Shown one piece after another: positions 40,434-53,899 of a DNA stretch of 64,000 bases (within the stretch, counting starts at the first letter, position 1; each line of letters opens with the position of its first letter). Position numbers and translations under genes: made by a program. The notes below the pieces were generated by a model. That model was not told the origin of the DNA. It saw nothing but the letters and a program-made list of their open reading frames with translations, and did no database searches. The stretch covers positions 1-64,000 of the forward strand of contig CAWEYR010000013.1 of assembly GCA_963813345.1 (NCBI GenBank), given 5' to 3'. Source of the DNA: CAWDDA01 sp963813345 (GTDB lineage Bacteria; Acidobacteriota; Blastocatellia; RBC074).

Positions 40434-42946
40434 AGGGCTGTCAGCTCCTCGTCGCATCTGAAAGGGAACACTGGTTATTATGCCCATAACAAAGCTCGAA
40501 AAGCGATATTGATTCGCTATCCCCGTCCTGACTATCTTCTTGAGCGCAGGCCGATCATGCTTCTCGACACCTCGCCCAAGAGCAAAGGTCAGCATCTTTT
40601 CGCTCAAACACTCGGCAAATGCCTCGCTGTCCGCCTTTACTATCGCCCTGAGTTCACGCGACCCTTTGAATGACCTGCCATCGGGCAATGTGCCGGACGA
40701 ATCAATCTCAGTCATTTCCGTCGCGTGTTCTATAGGCGCCAATAGCATCGAAATTCTCGAGCCCGAAACCGAGCGGGTCCATTCTGACGTGACACGATGC
40801 GCACGTTGCGTTCTTGCGATGCTCTTCGAGCTGAAGACGCATCGAAGCAGCAGTCGCGATCTTGCCCTCATCAAGATTGGGCACGTCGGGTGGAGGCGGC
40901 GGAGGAGCCGAATTCAGAATGTTCTCGAGAATCCACTTGCCTCGAAGCACGGGAGACGTTCGCGTCGAGTACGACGATACTGTAAGCACGCTCGCCTGGC
41001 TGAGCAGCCCTCCCCGATTCGTCTCGGGCGCGAGAATGACCTTGCGGAACTCGGGGCCTTTGACGTTCGGAATATTGTAGAACCTCGCGAGCCGTTCGTT
41101 CAGGAAAGTGTAGTTCGCGTCAATCAGCTCGAGGATGCTTCGATCTTCCCGGATGATGTGATCGAAGAAGATGTCGGTCTCTTCACGCATCGACATTCGC
41201 AGGTACTCTTCGAACTCGGGAAACTTCTGCCGGTCCGGCTTCACTGATTCCAGCTTTCGCAGCTCGAGCCACTGTCCTCCAAAATTCTCGACCAGCGCAC
41301 GCGACTTGGGATCCTTGAGCATCCGCTTCACCTGGGCCGAAAGTACTGCCGGTGAAGTGAGCGTTCCGCGGTCTGCAGTGCCGAGCAGCTCATCGTCCGG
41401 CATGCTGCTCCACAGAAAATAGGAAAGCCGCGAGGCAATCTCGTGATCGCTCAGGCGCCCGGGCTCACCCTTCTGTCCGCGATCCTTTTCAATTCGAAAA
41501 AGAAAATGTGGCGAGACAAGCATTGCCTGAAGTGAAAGGGCGATCCCTTCCTCGAAAGAATCTCCTTCACTTCGAGCCTTCGAAACAAAGCTCAGAAGCT
41601 CGTTCACCTCGGCTGGCGTCACCGGGCGACGGTAGGCGCGATGAGCGAGCGAAGCAACAATCTTCCGGCCGCAGCCCGCCAGATGTTTGCCGTCATGATG
41701 ACCACATACAAACACCTTCTGAAGGCTTGCTGCCGAAGGTCCCGTTGGCTGGGAATACGGTCCGCCGATTTCAATGTTGTTGACGCGAGCATCATTGTAA
41801 GGAAGCCGCGTGGCGATCCTCTCTTCGAATTCCTTCTTGAGTTGAGCTACACGCTCGGGCGTTGCGTTTCGCGGAGTTCGGAAAGTGGGCGGTGGAGGCG
41901 GCGTCCGTTTTGCCGGGTTCGGTCCGAGATAACTTGCAGGAAGTCCCTCATACAACCGCATGATCGATGCGGCGATCCAGTGCGGACCTTCCGTGAGTCT
42001 TGCGCGAAACTCAACTCTCATTCCGCCGAGGTCCTGTCTGTAGTCCTCGAACGAAGCGACTTTTACCGGATCGAATTGCTTTACCTCAACCTGCTTCCCA
42101 TCAATCCAGAATGCAATATCGATTGGGTCCGAGCCTGCTGGTCGTATTCCGCCGAGACTCAGCCTGAACATGTATTCGCCATCAACGGGAAACGCGTGCG
42201 TGAAATGAAGCGCGTTAGGCAAACTCAAACCGAGCTCATCGTAATCGAATCGTGGGGTCTTCTCGGGCTTGATGTTGCGATCCCGTGGGCGCGAGACGAA
42301 CAAGAGTCGGCTTAAGTTGCTCAGTGCCAAAAACAGCCGTGCGTGCTACTTTCTCCGCCGCAGCCACATACTTCTCCATGAGCACGGGAGAGAGCGAAAG
42401 CACATCGCCTATGTTGTCGAAGCCATAACCGGAATCATCCTGAGGGAAGTCGTCGGCCGGACGAATTTTTACGCCCGCAAGGTCTCTGACGGTATTGTTG
42501 TACTCCTCGCGATTCAGGCGCCGGATCGTGACTCGGCCGGGATCGGGCTTGGCAGCCGCGTCCACGCGATCAAACTGGGTCGAAAGCCAGTTGGTTACTT
42601 TTGTGATCTCTTCTGCGGGAGGCCGGGGGAGACCCTTCGGAGGCATTTCTCCCGTTTTCAGCTTGTGGAGCACACGCTCCCAGGCGTCGCGCTGAGCGGT
42701 CAAGTCCGGAGATTGAGTCAATTGCTCGAGACTAAGATCGCCGGACTTGAGCTTCGCGTTATGGCAGAAGACGCAGTTAGCAGAAAAGAAGGGCTTGATT
42801 TCGGTTTCAAACGAAGGTCCGGCGGGTCGCCGTTGTGCCTTCGGAGTCGCCCGAACCCGGAGGATTCCGAGTAAGTGGACACCAGCAGGAGACAGCCAGC
42901 GAGCAAAACCAATGCACGCAGGTATCGTCCGCCCCAGTGTTCGCAT
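40434..42946 (-). CDS. DUF1592-family multidomain c-type cytochrome protein (frameshifted)
   Basis: About 835 residues. The N-terminus MRTLGR continues in another frame as RYLRALVLLAGCLLLVSTYS and returns as RATPKAQRRPAG, so two compensating shifts lie in the signal peptide. Domain order: heme-c motif NCVFCHNAKLKSGDLSLEQ, DUF1587 (RRLNREEYNNTVRDLAGV), DUF1595 (AHRAYRRPVTPAEV), DUF1592 (ASRLSYFLWSSMPDDELLG), DUF1588 (RGGLLSQASVLTVSSYSTRT with second CASCH heme motif) and DUF1585 (SGTLPDGRSFKGSRELRAIV). Other shifts lie near 42300 and 40720-40740. It is the exported partner of the DUF1552 protein. The end is uncertain because no stop separates them. Confidence 0.85.
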
Positions 42947-43004
42947 TATCTAATCTGATAATGTTGCCAGAGAATAAGGCGGAAATTCAAGCGGAAGAAA
43001 GGGA

Positions 43005-43118
43005 GTCGGGGTACGGAGTTCAAGCTTCAGCTTGCTTGCTGCAAGCTAGCTTGCGAAGAGCAAGCTGAAGCTTGAACTCCATACCCCGACCCCTGATCCC
43101 TGACCCTGATCCCTGTTC

Positions 43119-43122
<4 letters not shown>
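43005..43122. repeat. family A variant hairpin plus short tandem repeats
   Basis: GTCGGGGTACGGAGTTCAAG then CTTCAGCTTGCT; a loop with GCAAGCTAGCTTGC as inner palindrome; then AGCAAGCTGAAGCTTGAACT then CCATACCCCGAC (ends 43090). After it come four partial copies of CCCTGATCCCTGA up to 43122. It lies between the DUF1592 gene start and the end of the TonB receptor gene. Confidence 0.88.
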
Positions 43123-46646
<3,524 letters not shown>

Positions 46647-46647
<1 letters not shown>

Positions 46648-47796
46648 TACAGTTCTCCTTTTGAGGATGAGGTTCCACGAACGCCTGATGGATGGAAGCG
46701 TCCGGAGAGAGAATTGGGGGTTGGCTCCGTTCGTTTCCGTCCGGGTGACCATTTCTTTTGCCAGTTTGGATAGTCTTCAGTCAGCAGCTTCAACGGGGCG
46801 TTCGAGTACCAGCCATATCCGGTTCGGCGTTCGTGTTCGATCTCGGCAAGACTGTACTTCGTTACACCATCGCGGCCACAGAATATCGGACGCCCTGTGC
46901 CCAGCTCGTAAAAGCGCGCCCATAGAGGTTCAGAATTCGATCGTTTATCACTACAACGTCGTAGCCTTTGGGAAGCGACGCATCAGGCTTTCTGATTACG
47001 CGTATTCCCGGAAATCTTCATGCGCTCAAACCATCGGACCGCGGACTCGACCGCGTCGATTACGTGAGCATCAGGACGATCGATCTGCATCAGGAATCGC
47101 ACAATTCCTGCGCTCTCAGAGCCACTATATGAAGCCTTTTCATATGTCCGCGCCGGCGCAGGCTTCAAAGTGACTTCATCGTGCTGTGCGCACCAGACCG
47201 TGCGTTTTCCGTCGACGATGATCTGACTATCAAGAATGCACTTGATGCCTTTTCGAACTGCACCAGCAGCTTTCTCGCGCCGCGCGACATCAATGAATGA
47301 ATAATCAGGGAGCTGGCTTGCTGACATCGCGCAGCAGGGAGAGGACACCAATCATCGCGTTATCGTTGAACGTAATGTGCCGGTAGTAGCCCTCGAGCTT
47401 CGGATAGTATTGTGGCCAGCCGCCATTTGAGTACTGAGCCGCGAGCAGGTAATCGAATGCTTTGATGAAGGCCTCTTTGAACCTCGGCTGCCCGGTCGCA
47501 GTGAAGACCTTTGCCAGGTACTCCATCTGAGTAGTGGTGGCGTCATTATCGATTGTGCAATCGTCAACACGCTTTTGTTTGATCAGCTCTGCCGTTTGTG
47601 ATGCGGAGAGTTTGGCGGCCATATCGATGTTCTTGGGCCACCCTCCCCACTCTCGCTGGTAGAGCAGCACGTTGTCCGCGATTCGAATGGCTTCGTCAGT
47701 CTTGTACCAGGACGCCTTCTGATCGAGACACGCCGACCATGTCACCGCTTCCTGCGGCACGATCATCGTCAGAATCAGAAGGAAAAGCCTGAGCAT
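46647..47796 (-). CDS. PL10-type pectate lyase (frameshifted)
   Basis: About 383 residues. A short hydrophobic leader (MLRLFLLILTMIVPQEA) indicates export. Family PL10 marks: YQREWGGWPKNIDMA, NDATTTQMEYLAKVF, NGGWPQYYPKLEGYYRHITF then NDNAMIGVL, WCAQHDEVTLKPAPARTYE, SGSESAGIVRFLM and the C-terminal FYELGTGRPIFCGRDGVTKY then SLAEIEHERRTGYGWYSNAP. The frame changes near 47325 and 46985. It cleaves polygalacturonate by beta-elimination. The TAA overlaps the TonB receptor start as TAATG, so both are one operon. The C-terminal 27 residues are unlike the family. Confidence 0.86.
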
Positions 47797-47804
47797 ATTT
47801 TTGG

Positions 47805-47889
47805 GTATGTTGTACCGGCGTTTAGCCGGAATCGTGACTTCCCGAAAGCTTCAAAGTCACCGTTCCGCCTGAAGGCGGTACAACATGCC
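47805..47889. repeat. family B inverted pair
   Basis: GGTATGTTGTACCGGCGTTT then AGCCGGAATCGTGA, about 25 bases, then CCGTTCCGCCTGAAGGCGGT then ACAACATGCC. It fills the space between the pectate lyase start and the cupin stop, so the cupin-lyase transcript would carry a hairpin between the two genes. Confidence 0.9.
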
Positions 47890-48236
47890 TAAACCAGAAA
47901 GTCCTCTCTCGGAGGAGAGAAGATGTCGATGAGTACAACTTCCTCATCGAGCATGGTCGCTCCGTGCCAGCAGCCCGATGGCACATGCAGAACATCGCCC
48001 GCACGAGCGATGTGTTCCTCGTTTCCGACCAGGAAACGGACGCTGCCGCGCTCAACAAATGTGATCTGTTCGTGCGGATGATCGTGTGGCGTAGTCACTA
48101 CGTGGGGCGGAAATACCAGGCGGCATACCATCAAATTGTCACCCACGATCATCTGACGAGCGATCCCTTCCTCGAGTCTCTCGACAGGTACTGTTTCCCA
48201 ATCGCAAAGCTGAGAGTGTCCATTCATCTTTTTCAT
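47889..48236 (-). CDS. kdgF: KdgF-like cupin (pectin degradation)
   Basis: 115 residues from the ATG at 48236; the longer frame to 48377 only overlaps the ROK gene. The cupin metal site is PHDHPHEQITFVERGSVRF, then GDVLHVPSGCWHGATMLDEE, and the C-terminus DIFSPPREDFL closely follows that of KdgF proteins. KdgF converts unsaturated uronates released by pectate lyases or oligogalacturonide lyases to linear keto acids in the cytoplasm. It starts 8 bases after the ROK gene stop and precedes the pectate lyase gene, which supports the pectin role. Confidence 0.85.
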   Translation of the reverse strand: MKKMNGHSQLCDWETVPVERLEEGIARQMIVGDNLMVCRLVFPPHVVTTPHDHPHEQITFVERGSVRFLVGNEEHIARAGDVLHVPSGCWHGATMLDEEVVLIDIFSPPREDFLV

Positions 48237-48243
48237 AACCAGC

Positions 48244-49506
48244 TCAAGCCACTGCCGGCGCCGCATATGCGGGCGCTGCGACGAGCACGACGGCGCCTCG
48301 AAGGCGTGGATGCTCGTCAAGTGAAACTGTTCGGATCTCGGTTCGTTTCGCGTCCGGAGAAAGTGCTCGCTCAGCAAGCGCTTTGCGGACTATCGGTTCG
48401 ATCATCTCCCACGCCGCTATGATCTCTCCGCCAATATAGATTCGCGCCGGATCGACGGCATTCACGATCGAGGCAAGCCCCAGTCCGAGGTAACGAGCAG
48501 TAGCCTCGATTGCGGCGAGCGCCTTCGAATCTCCCGACCGTGCTCGTGCAATCAGATCTTCAATCGTGAACGAGCGGGAATCGCGATCGCTTTTGCCGAA
48601 GTAACGCGTCAGCGTCGCGAGGTTCGAGATGTACGCTTCCCAGCACCCGCTGGCGCCACACGAACATTTCGGCCCATCAATGTTGAGCGGCACATGACCA
48701 AACTCACCCGCGATGTTGTGATTGCCGCGGAGCACCTCTCCATTCATGACTACGCCGACGCCGATGCCGTCCGAGACGCTCACAAAGACGAGATCGCCCC
48801 CGGGCTGCATCTCTTCGCGTTTCGCCCACATCTGAGCGAGTGCGCACGCCTTCCCCGAGTTCTCGATATAGACAGGTAAACCGGTAGCCGATGCGAGCGA
48901 ATCACGGATTTCGACATCGTGCCAGCCCAGGGTTGGCGCATGTATTACGCGGCTTGTCTGGCGATCAACCATACCGGGAACAACCACACCGATTCCTTTG
49001 CAGATACCCACTTCGTTGTGCTCGGCGACGACGGCTCGGATGCGTCTGCTGAGCTCGCTCACAAGTGCCGTTGGTTCCTTTTCAGTTGGGAAGCTCGATA
49101 TTGCGACGAGCTGGCGGCCGAGCAAATCGGTGACGAGCATGTAGGTGCGTGTGACTCTGATATCGATGGCGACAACGCACTGCTCGCGAGTGTCGATATA
49201 GAGGAAAGTCGGCTTGCGGCCGCGCATGCTTTCTCCGGTCGAGCCTTCAAAGATCAATCTTTCGGCGAGCAGATCATTAACGATAAGGCTGACGGCGCCG
49301 CGTCTGAGGCCCATGACGCGTGCAAGGTCCGCGCGCGAGATAGGCTGATGGGCTCTCACCAGGTTGAAAGCGATCTGGCGGTTTATCTCTCGCGAGGTAC
49401 CGCGAGTAGCGATATGGAAGTTATTCGGGTTGATTCTCCGCATTGCCCGGCGTTTGTCCCAACCTGTGACAAAATCGACGATTCCGTCGATCTGCCGATC
49501 ATTCAC
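48244..49506 (-). CDS. ROK family transcriptional regulator
   Basis: Up to 420 residues; the ATG at 49443 (MRRINPNNFHIATRGTSREI) may be the true start. The N-terminal winged helix (ISRADLARVMGLRRGAVSLI then VNDLLAERLI) binds DNA. The ROK sugar-kinase domain has IGVVVPGMVD, the DGIGVGVVMNGEVLRG loop, EFGHVPL and the zinc motif CSCGASGCWEAY. Regulators of this NagC/Mlc type release operators when they bind a sugar or sugar phosphate. Placed between the TonB receptor and kdgF-lyase genes, it probably controls the pectin locus. Confidence 0.9.
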   Translation of the reverse strand: MNDRQIDGIVDFVTGWDKRRAMRRINPNNFHIATRGTSREINRQIAFNLVRAHQPISRADLARVMGLRRGAVSLIVNDLLAERLIFEGSTGESMRGRKPTFLYIDTREQCVVAIDIRVTRTYMLVTDLLGRQLVAISSFPTEKEPTALVSELSRRIRAVVAEHNEVGICKGIGVVVPGMVDRQTSRVIHAPTLGWHDVEIRDSLASATGLPVYIENSGKACALAQMWAKREEMQPGGDLVFVSVSDGIGVGVVMNGEVLRGNHNIAGEFGHVPLNIDGPKCSCGASGCWEAYISNLATLTRYFGKSDRDSRSFTIEDLIARARSGDSKALAAIEATARYLGLGLASIVNAVDPARIYIGGEIIAAWEMIEPIVRKALAERALSPDAKRTEIRTVSLDEHPRLRGAVVLVAAPAYAAPAVA

Positions 49507-49603
49507 GCTCAGGCGTGCGTCGCGCCTCGAGAAGGTGCGTGCCGTGCGATCGATCGGAATCCTGTTTCCCAGCTTCTAATGCGATTCTTTATCCCAGCAA
49601 AGC

Positions 49604-49652
49604 GGACAGGACGGTTGAACCTGTCTGATCAATTGTCCTAACGTGGGACAAT
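49604..49652. promoter_or_regulatory. two GGACA-type inverted repeats: candidate ROK operator
   Basis: ATTGTCC (49632-49638), a 7-base spacer, GGACAAT (49646-49652) is a perfect inverted repeat. Just upstream, GACAGG (49605-49610), a 9-base spacer, CCTGTC (49620-49625) is another. Their centres are about 27 bases apart. They lie 100-200 bases upstream of the ROK gene start. ROK proteins usually bind such dyads, so autoregulation is a fair inference. Confidence 0.45.
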
Positions 49653-49707
49653 CTAATTCAAGTGCTTCGTGATTGCAAGATCTGAAGTTCACTTAATCAA
49701 AAGAAAA

Positions 49708-52700
49708 TCAGAAGTACAGCTTGACTGCCAGCTGGATTACTCGCGGCTCCCGCGTCGCATTGAACTCACCAAAAAATGTCCCCAGCGGCCGCGTACTGTC
49801 ATCATACCCTTTGTCCTCGAACATTGTTCGAAAGAATCACGTTCGAATAGTTGCTCCCTGTTCCCGCCGCATTGTTGTTGAAAATCGCCGCTCCTGTGAT
49901 GAACTGCTGATCCTGCCGCATCCGTTCCGTTTGGCACCGCCAGATTCGATGTCACGTTGATTCCCGAGAACTGAGCGTGATTGAACACATTGAAAAACTC
50001 GAAACGCAATTGCAGATACCGCGAGTTGTCGCCGCCCAGCGGAAAATTCTTGAAGAGCGAGATGTCGTGATTGTTCCAGCTCGGATTGCGAAGATATGTG
50101 CGGCCGTACGGTCCGGCAAATCCAACCGGCGGCGCACCAAACGCGTTCGGGTTGATCTCAAGGTCGCCCTCGCCGCTGCGCCGCATCTCCCGAGGCAGAG
50201 GTCGCGGCTGCTGCGCGCTCAGGTTACCGCCTGTATTCGCACCGACCAGGCGCTGACCCGCATCGACGCCAGCGATCGTCAGCCCTACCTCGAGCGGCGT
50301 CCCTGTCACAAATTGAGAGATTCCAGAGAGCTGCCAGTTGTCCAAAATTCCGCGCGCCAGCCAGTTGTTTCCGAGGTATCTGCCCACACCCGGAACGTCG
50401 TATACATAATTGACAACCAGCATGTGAGTGCGATCGAAGTCCGCTACCTTGTAGTCAAAGGCTCGCGTGTTGAACGGATGCGCGTACTCGTTGCCTGCGT
50501 TCGACGTCGTCTGAGTTCGTGACCAGGTGTATGCGAGGCCGAACGCGAGCCGCTCGGCAAAACGCCGGTTAACCGATACCTGCAGCGCATTGTAATTGGA
50601 TGATGCATCGAACGATCTGAAGTTGATGTCCGCATAACCTCGATACGGACGCAGATAGTTCACCGCGAGCGCGTTCTGACCTGTAAAGCTCAACCCGGCC
50701 TGACTGTAGAAGCTGGGAAGCGAGGTTGCACCGCTGGCACAGTCGCTCCCGCATATAACGTCGGATCCTGCGCGGCGCGACGTAAAAGTCGTGCCATAGG
50801 CAAGTCGAATTGAGGTTGCTTTGACGAACGAGATGGCGAGCAAGAGTTCCTACATATGCAACATCGAGCACCGTCGACCATCCAAGGTTGCGCTGAACGC
50901 CCAGGCTGTAGGTATAAACAGTCGGCAACTTGCCGGACGAATCGACACCCCAGACAGTCGGAATCGCAAGCGTTCCTGAGCCCCTTAGACTTGGAATATC
51001 ATCCAGCCGGCCATAAAAGAGCGTTGGCTGAAGCACGTTTGGAGGATTGGCGATCGCATCCGCAATGACATCAGTGTAGATGCGATCATATGTGATGCCG
51101 ACTCCGCCTCGAATCACCGTCTTCTGATCTCCTGCGAATGTCGTACGCAAAACCGAATCGCGGTCCCCAAAGCACCGCGTCGCTCTCAAAACCACCTTTC
51201 GGATAGCCATTAACTGCGCGCCCGATTCCGTTCGCCAGATCACCCGAGTTGGGGACTATCAGGCCGATAAAAGAAGTCGGCAGAGTGTTGGCAAGAGTTG
51301 GCACAAATCCCGGAACCTGAAGCGCCGGGTCGACAGCTCGGCGCGTCGCGCCGCTCGCGCAGGGCGCAACGTTGTTGACACATACCGCATTGTAAATGCG
51401 CACCGCTTTCGCCGGATCGAACAATTCAGGATTGAAGAATCCGAGCTGCCCCTCACGGTCATAGATCGGCTGGTAATAGGACAGCCTCAGCCCGTAGTCG
51501 AGCGTGAATCGCCTCGAGACCTTCCACGTGTCCTGGACGTAGCCTTCGATATTGTTGTAGACGAAATCATTGTTGAGCCGGACGTTGGCCTGTTCGTAGG
51601 TGTTGAAGATCCCGAGCAGCGCATTTGAGAACGGGTGTCCCGTATTTGACGGATTCGTTCCGTCATTGTTGAAGTTGATGTTCGCCTGCACCGGCGTGAA
51701 TGACGTCCTTCGATTACTGGCGCGCTGGAAATAGAATCCCGTCTTGATGGTGTGCGATCCCCAGACCTTGGTCAGATTATCGGTGATGTTATGAATCGAG
51801 AACTTCTGATCAAACGGAGATCCGTTGAAGACAGTTGTGCGGGAATGTCTGTCCGGTAATTCCTCCGTAATTGAAATTCGGAATCGTGCCGTTCGGGTCC
51901 GCATTTGGAAAGAGCAAAGGCGTTGTTATGTTGTTGACAGCGCGCGTGCCTGCATCGTCTGTCATCGCAATGTTGACGCCGCCCTTGCTCGGCGAGTAAT
52001 TGAATTCGTTGATCGAGAGTCGAGCTGAAAGTGTTGGTCAACGTGAATCCAAACGTATAGCCCGGGCCCATTGCGCCGTGCCGTGAATGTCAGCGGCCAG
52101 TTGAAGGAAGCCGTCGTGGTTCCATATGAAAAGCGCTGTTCATCGGAGTTGCGAATGAACCGGCCACTGAGTCTCATGTTGTCCGTGATCTGATAATCGA
52201 TACGCAGGATGTCCTCGCGCCTTGGATACTCGCTCGATCTCTGCGACGTGTAATTGAAATCATTACGCCCGGCGACGTTCGGCTCCGGATACAGGTTGAG
52301 GATCGCCTGCCCATTGCTGTAGAAGCGGCTTGCCGGAATCTTGTTCACGATTCCGCCATCACGGAAACAGGCCGTCTGATCCGTTGCGTTGCAGTTTCCT
52401 GTGAGCAGCGGGTCCCTGATGAAGATTCGTCGCTCCTGTACCATCAACGCGTGTTTGAGAAATCACCCAGTCGCTCAGCCAGCGTGGGCACTCGGATCGT
52501 ACGTGCAGCCTCGGGAATCAATTGCCGGTAGAACTCCTGGCTCCAGAAGAAGAAGAGCTTCTTGCGGCCATCCCAGACAGCAGGCCCGCCTTCACCAAAC
52601 CGCGGAAGGAATACCGGACCGCCAATGTCATAGCCATAGAAGTTGTATCGATAGATGTTTCGCGGCCGGAGATTGGCATTATTGAAATAGCTGTTCGCGT

Positions 52701-53493
52701 TCATGCTGTCGTGACGCCGGAAGTATCGCCCCGTGCCGTGAAATTCATTGCGTCCCGACTTGGTAGTCAGCTGAACGAAACCGCCACCGGCTTTGCCGTA
52801 TTCAGCCTGATAGTTCGATGTCAGCACTTTGATTTCGGAGACGGCATCGGGATTGACTGTCACGAGCAGTCCGGTGTTGTTTCCGAGATTGAGATTTGTG
52901 GCGCCGTCCACTGTAATCTCGTGCATGTTGCTGCGCGTGCCGTTGACGTTGAACGTGCCTCCGGCATTCGTCACTGTCGACTGTGCCGTCTGACTAACGT
53001 TGGAGATTCCCGGGATCGTTTTTGTCAGGTCCAGAATGTTGCGGCCGTTGAGCGCGATGTTCTTGATCTGTTCGTTCGTAATCAGGTCCGAACGTTCTCC
53101 CGATTCTGTTTTGATCTGCAATAGTCCCGCATCAGCCTGAACCTGGATCGCCTCGGTCACCGCACCGACCTCGAGGATGAAGTCGCCAACATTCAGCTTG
53201 TCCGCGGTCGAGAGAATGACATTGCTCTTCTCGATCGATTTGAATCCACTCTTCTCAACGCGGATCACGTAGACTCCTGGCGGCAACTGAGGAGCGATGA
53301 AGATGCCATCCGCGTTGGTTGTTGAATTCTGACGCACGCTTGTTGCAGCGCTTTCAACTGTCACCGAAGCTCCCCCAATGGCGCTTCCCTGCGAGTCCTT
53401 GACGGTGCCGGTGATTGACCCTGCACTCTGAGCAAGGCAGTGAATCGAGACTACCAATGCAAGAACTGCTCCGACGATCATCCTGTTCTTCAT
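49708..53493 (-). CDS. TonB-dependent receptor, Oar-like with carboxypeptidase-regulatory domain, 2 (frameshifted)
   Basis: About 1260 residues in all. The start is at 53493 with AGGAGG seven bases upstream; the frame to 53520 is not needed. A signal peptide (MKNRMIVGAVLALVVSIHCL then AQ) is followed by a CarbopepD_reg domain (GSITGTVKDSQGSAIGGASV), a plug (LNGRNILDLTKTIPGISNVS; EIKVLTSNYQAEYGKAGGGF then VQLTTKSGRNEFHG) and a barrel (VQDTWKVSRRFTLDYGLRLS; FNYNALQVSVNRRFAERLAF-type; RYLQLRFEFFNVFNHAQF) ending in VIQLAVKLYF. Frame changes lie near 52440, 52050, 51880, 51110, 50830-50590 and 49880. It is upstream of the ROK gene and on the same strand. Confidence 0.87.
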
Positions 53494-53527
53494 TCGGGAC
53501 CTCCTCGATGATGCACGCACGTCACTG

Positions 53528-53655
53528 GCCTGGGAGCGCCGGTCTCCGACCGGCCACGAGCCGCGAAGCGTGCGAGTCGTGGAGAGTCATTGAGCTGAAG
53601 ACTCGCACGCTTCGCGGCTCGTGGCCGGTCGGAGACCGGCGCTCCAGGCGGCGAT
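53528..53655. repeat. family C long perfect inverted repeat
   Basis: CTGGGAGCGCCGGTCTCCGA, CCGGCCACGAGCCGCGAAGC, GTGCGAGTC, a loop of 19 bases with GTGGAGAGTCATTGAGCTGA, then GACTCGCACGCTTCGCGGCT, CGTGGCCGGTCGGAGACCGG then CGCTCCAGG. The arms are about 47 bases and perfect, with an extra GAAGCGTGCGAG module inside the usual family C ends. The remaining gap 53656-53899 holds no gene or motif I can support. Confidence 0.94.
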
Positions 53656-53899
53656 AGAACCATTCGGACTTTGCGATGTACTGAATCCAGCTCGAATTGC
53701 ACAAAACTCTGCGCGAGAGGCTCCAGCCTGCCGCTCCCAGGTCCAGATGTCAAGATTTTCTTACAGTCAGACAATCTGTTCTGCTCGACGAGCTTGACCG
53801 GCAATTCCCAGACTGGAATTCGTTTCCCGAATGACATATTCTTGCCCTTAGTACCTGCCTCACGCGAAAGGCTGCAACGCGGTAAGCTTCGATAACTCA

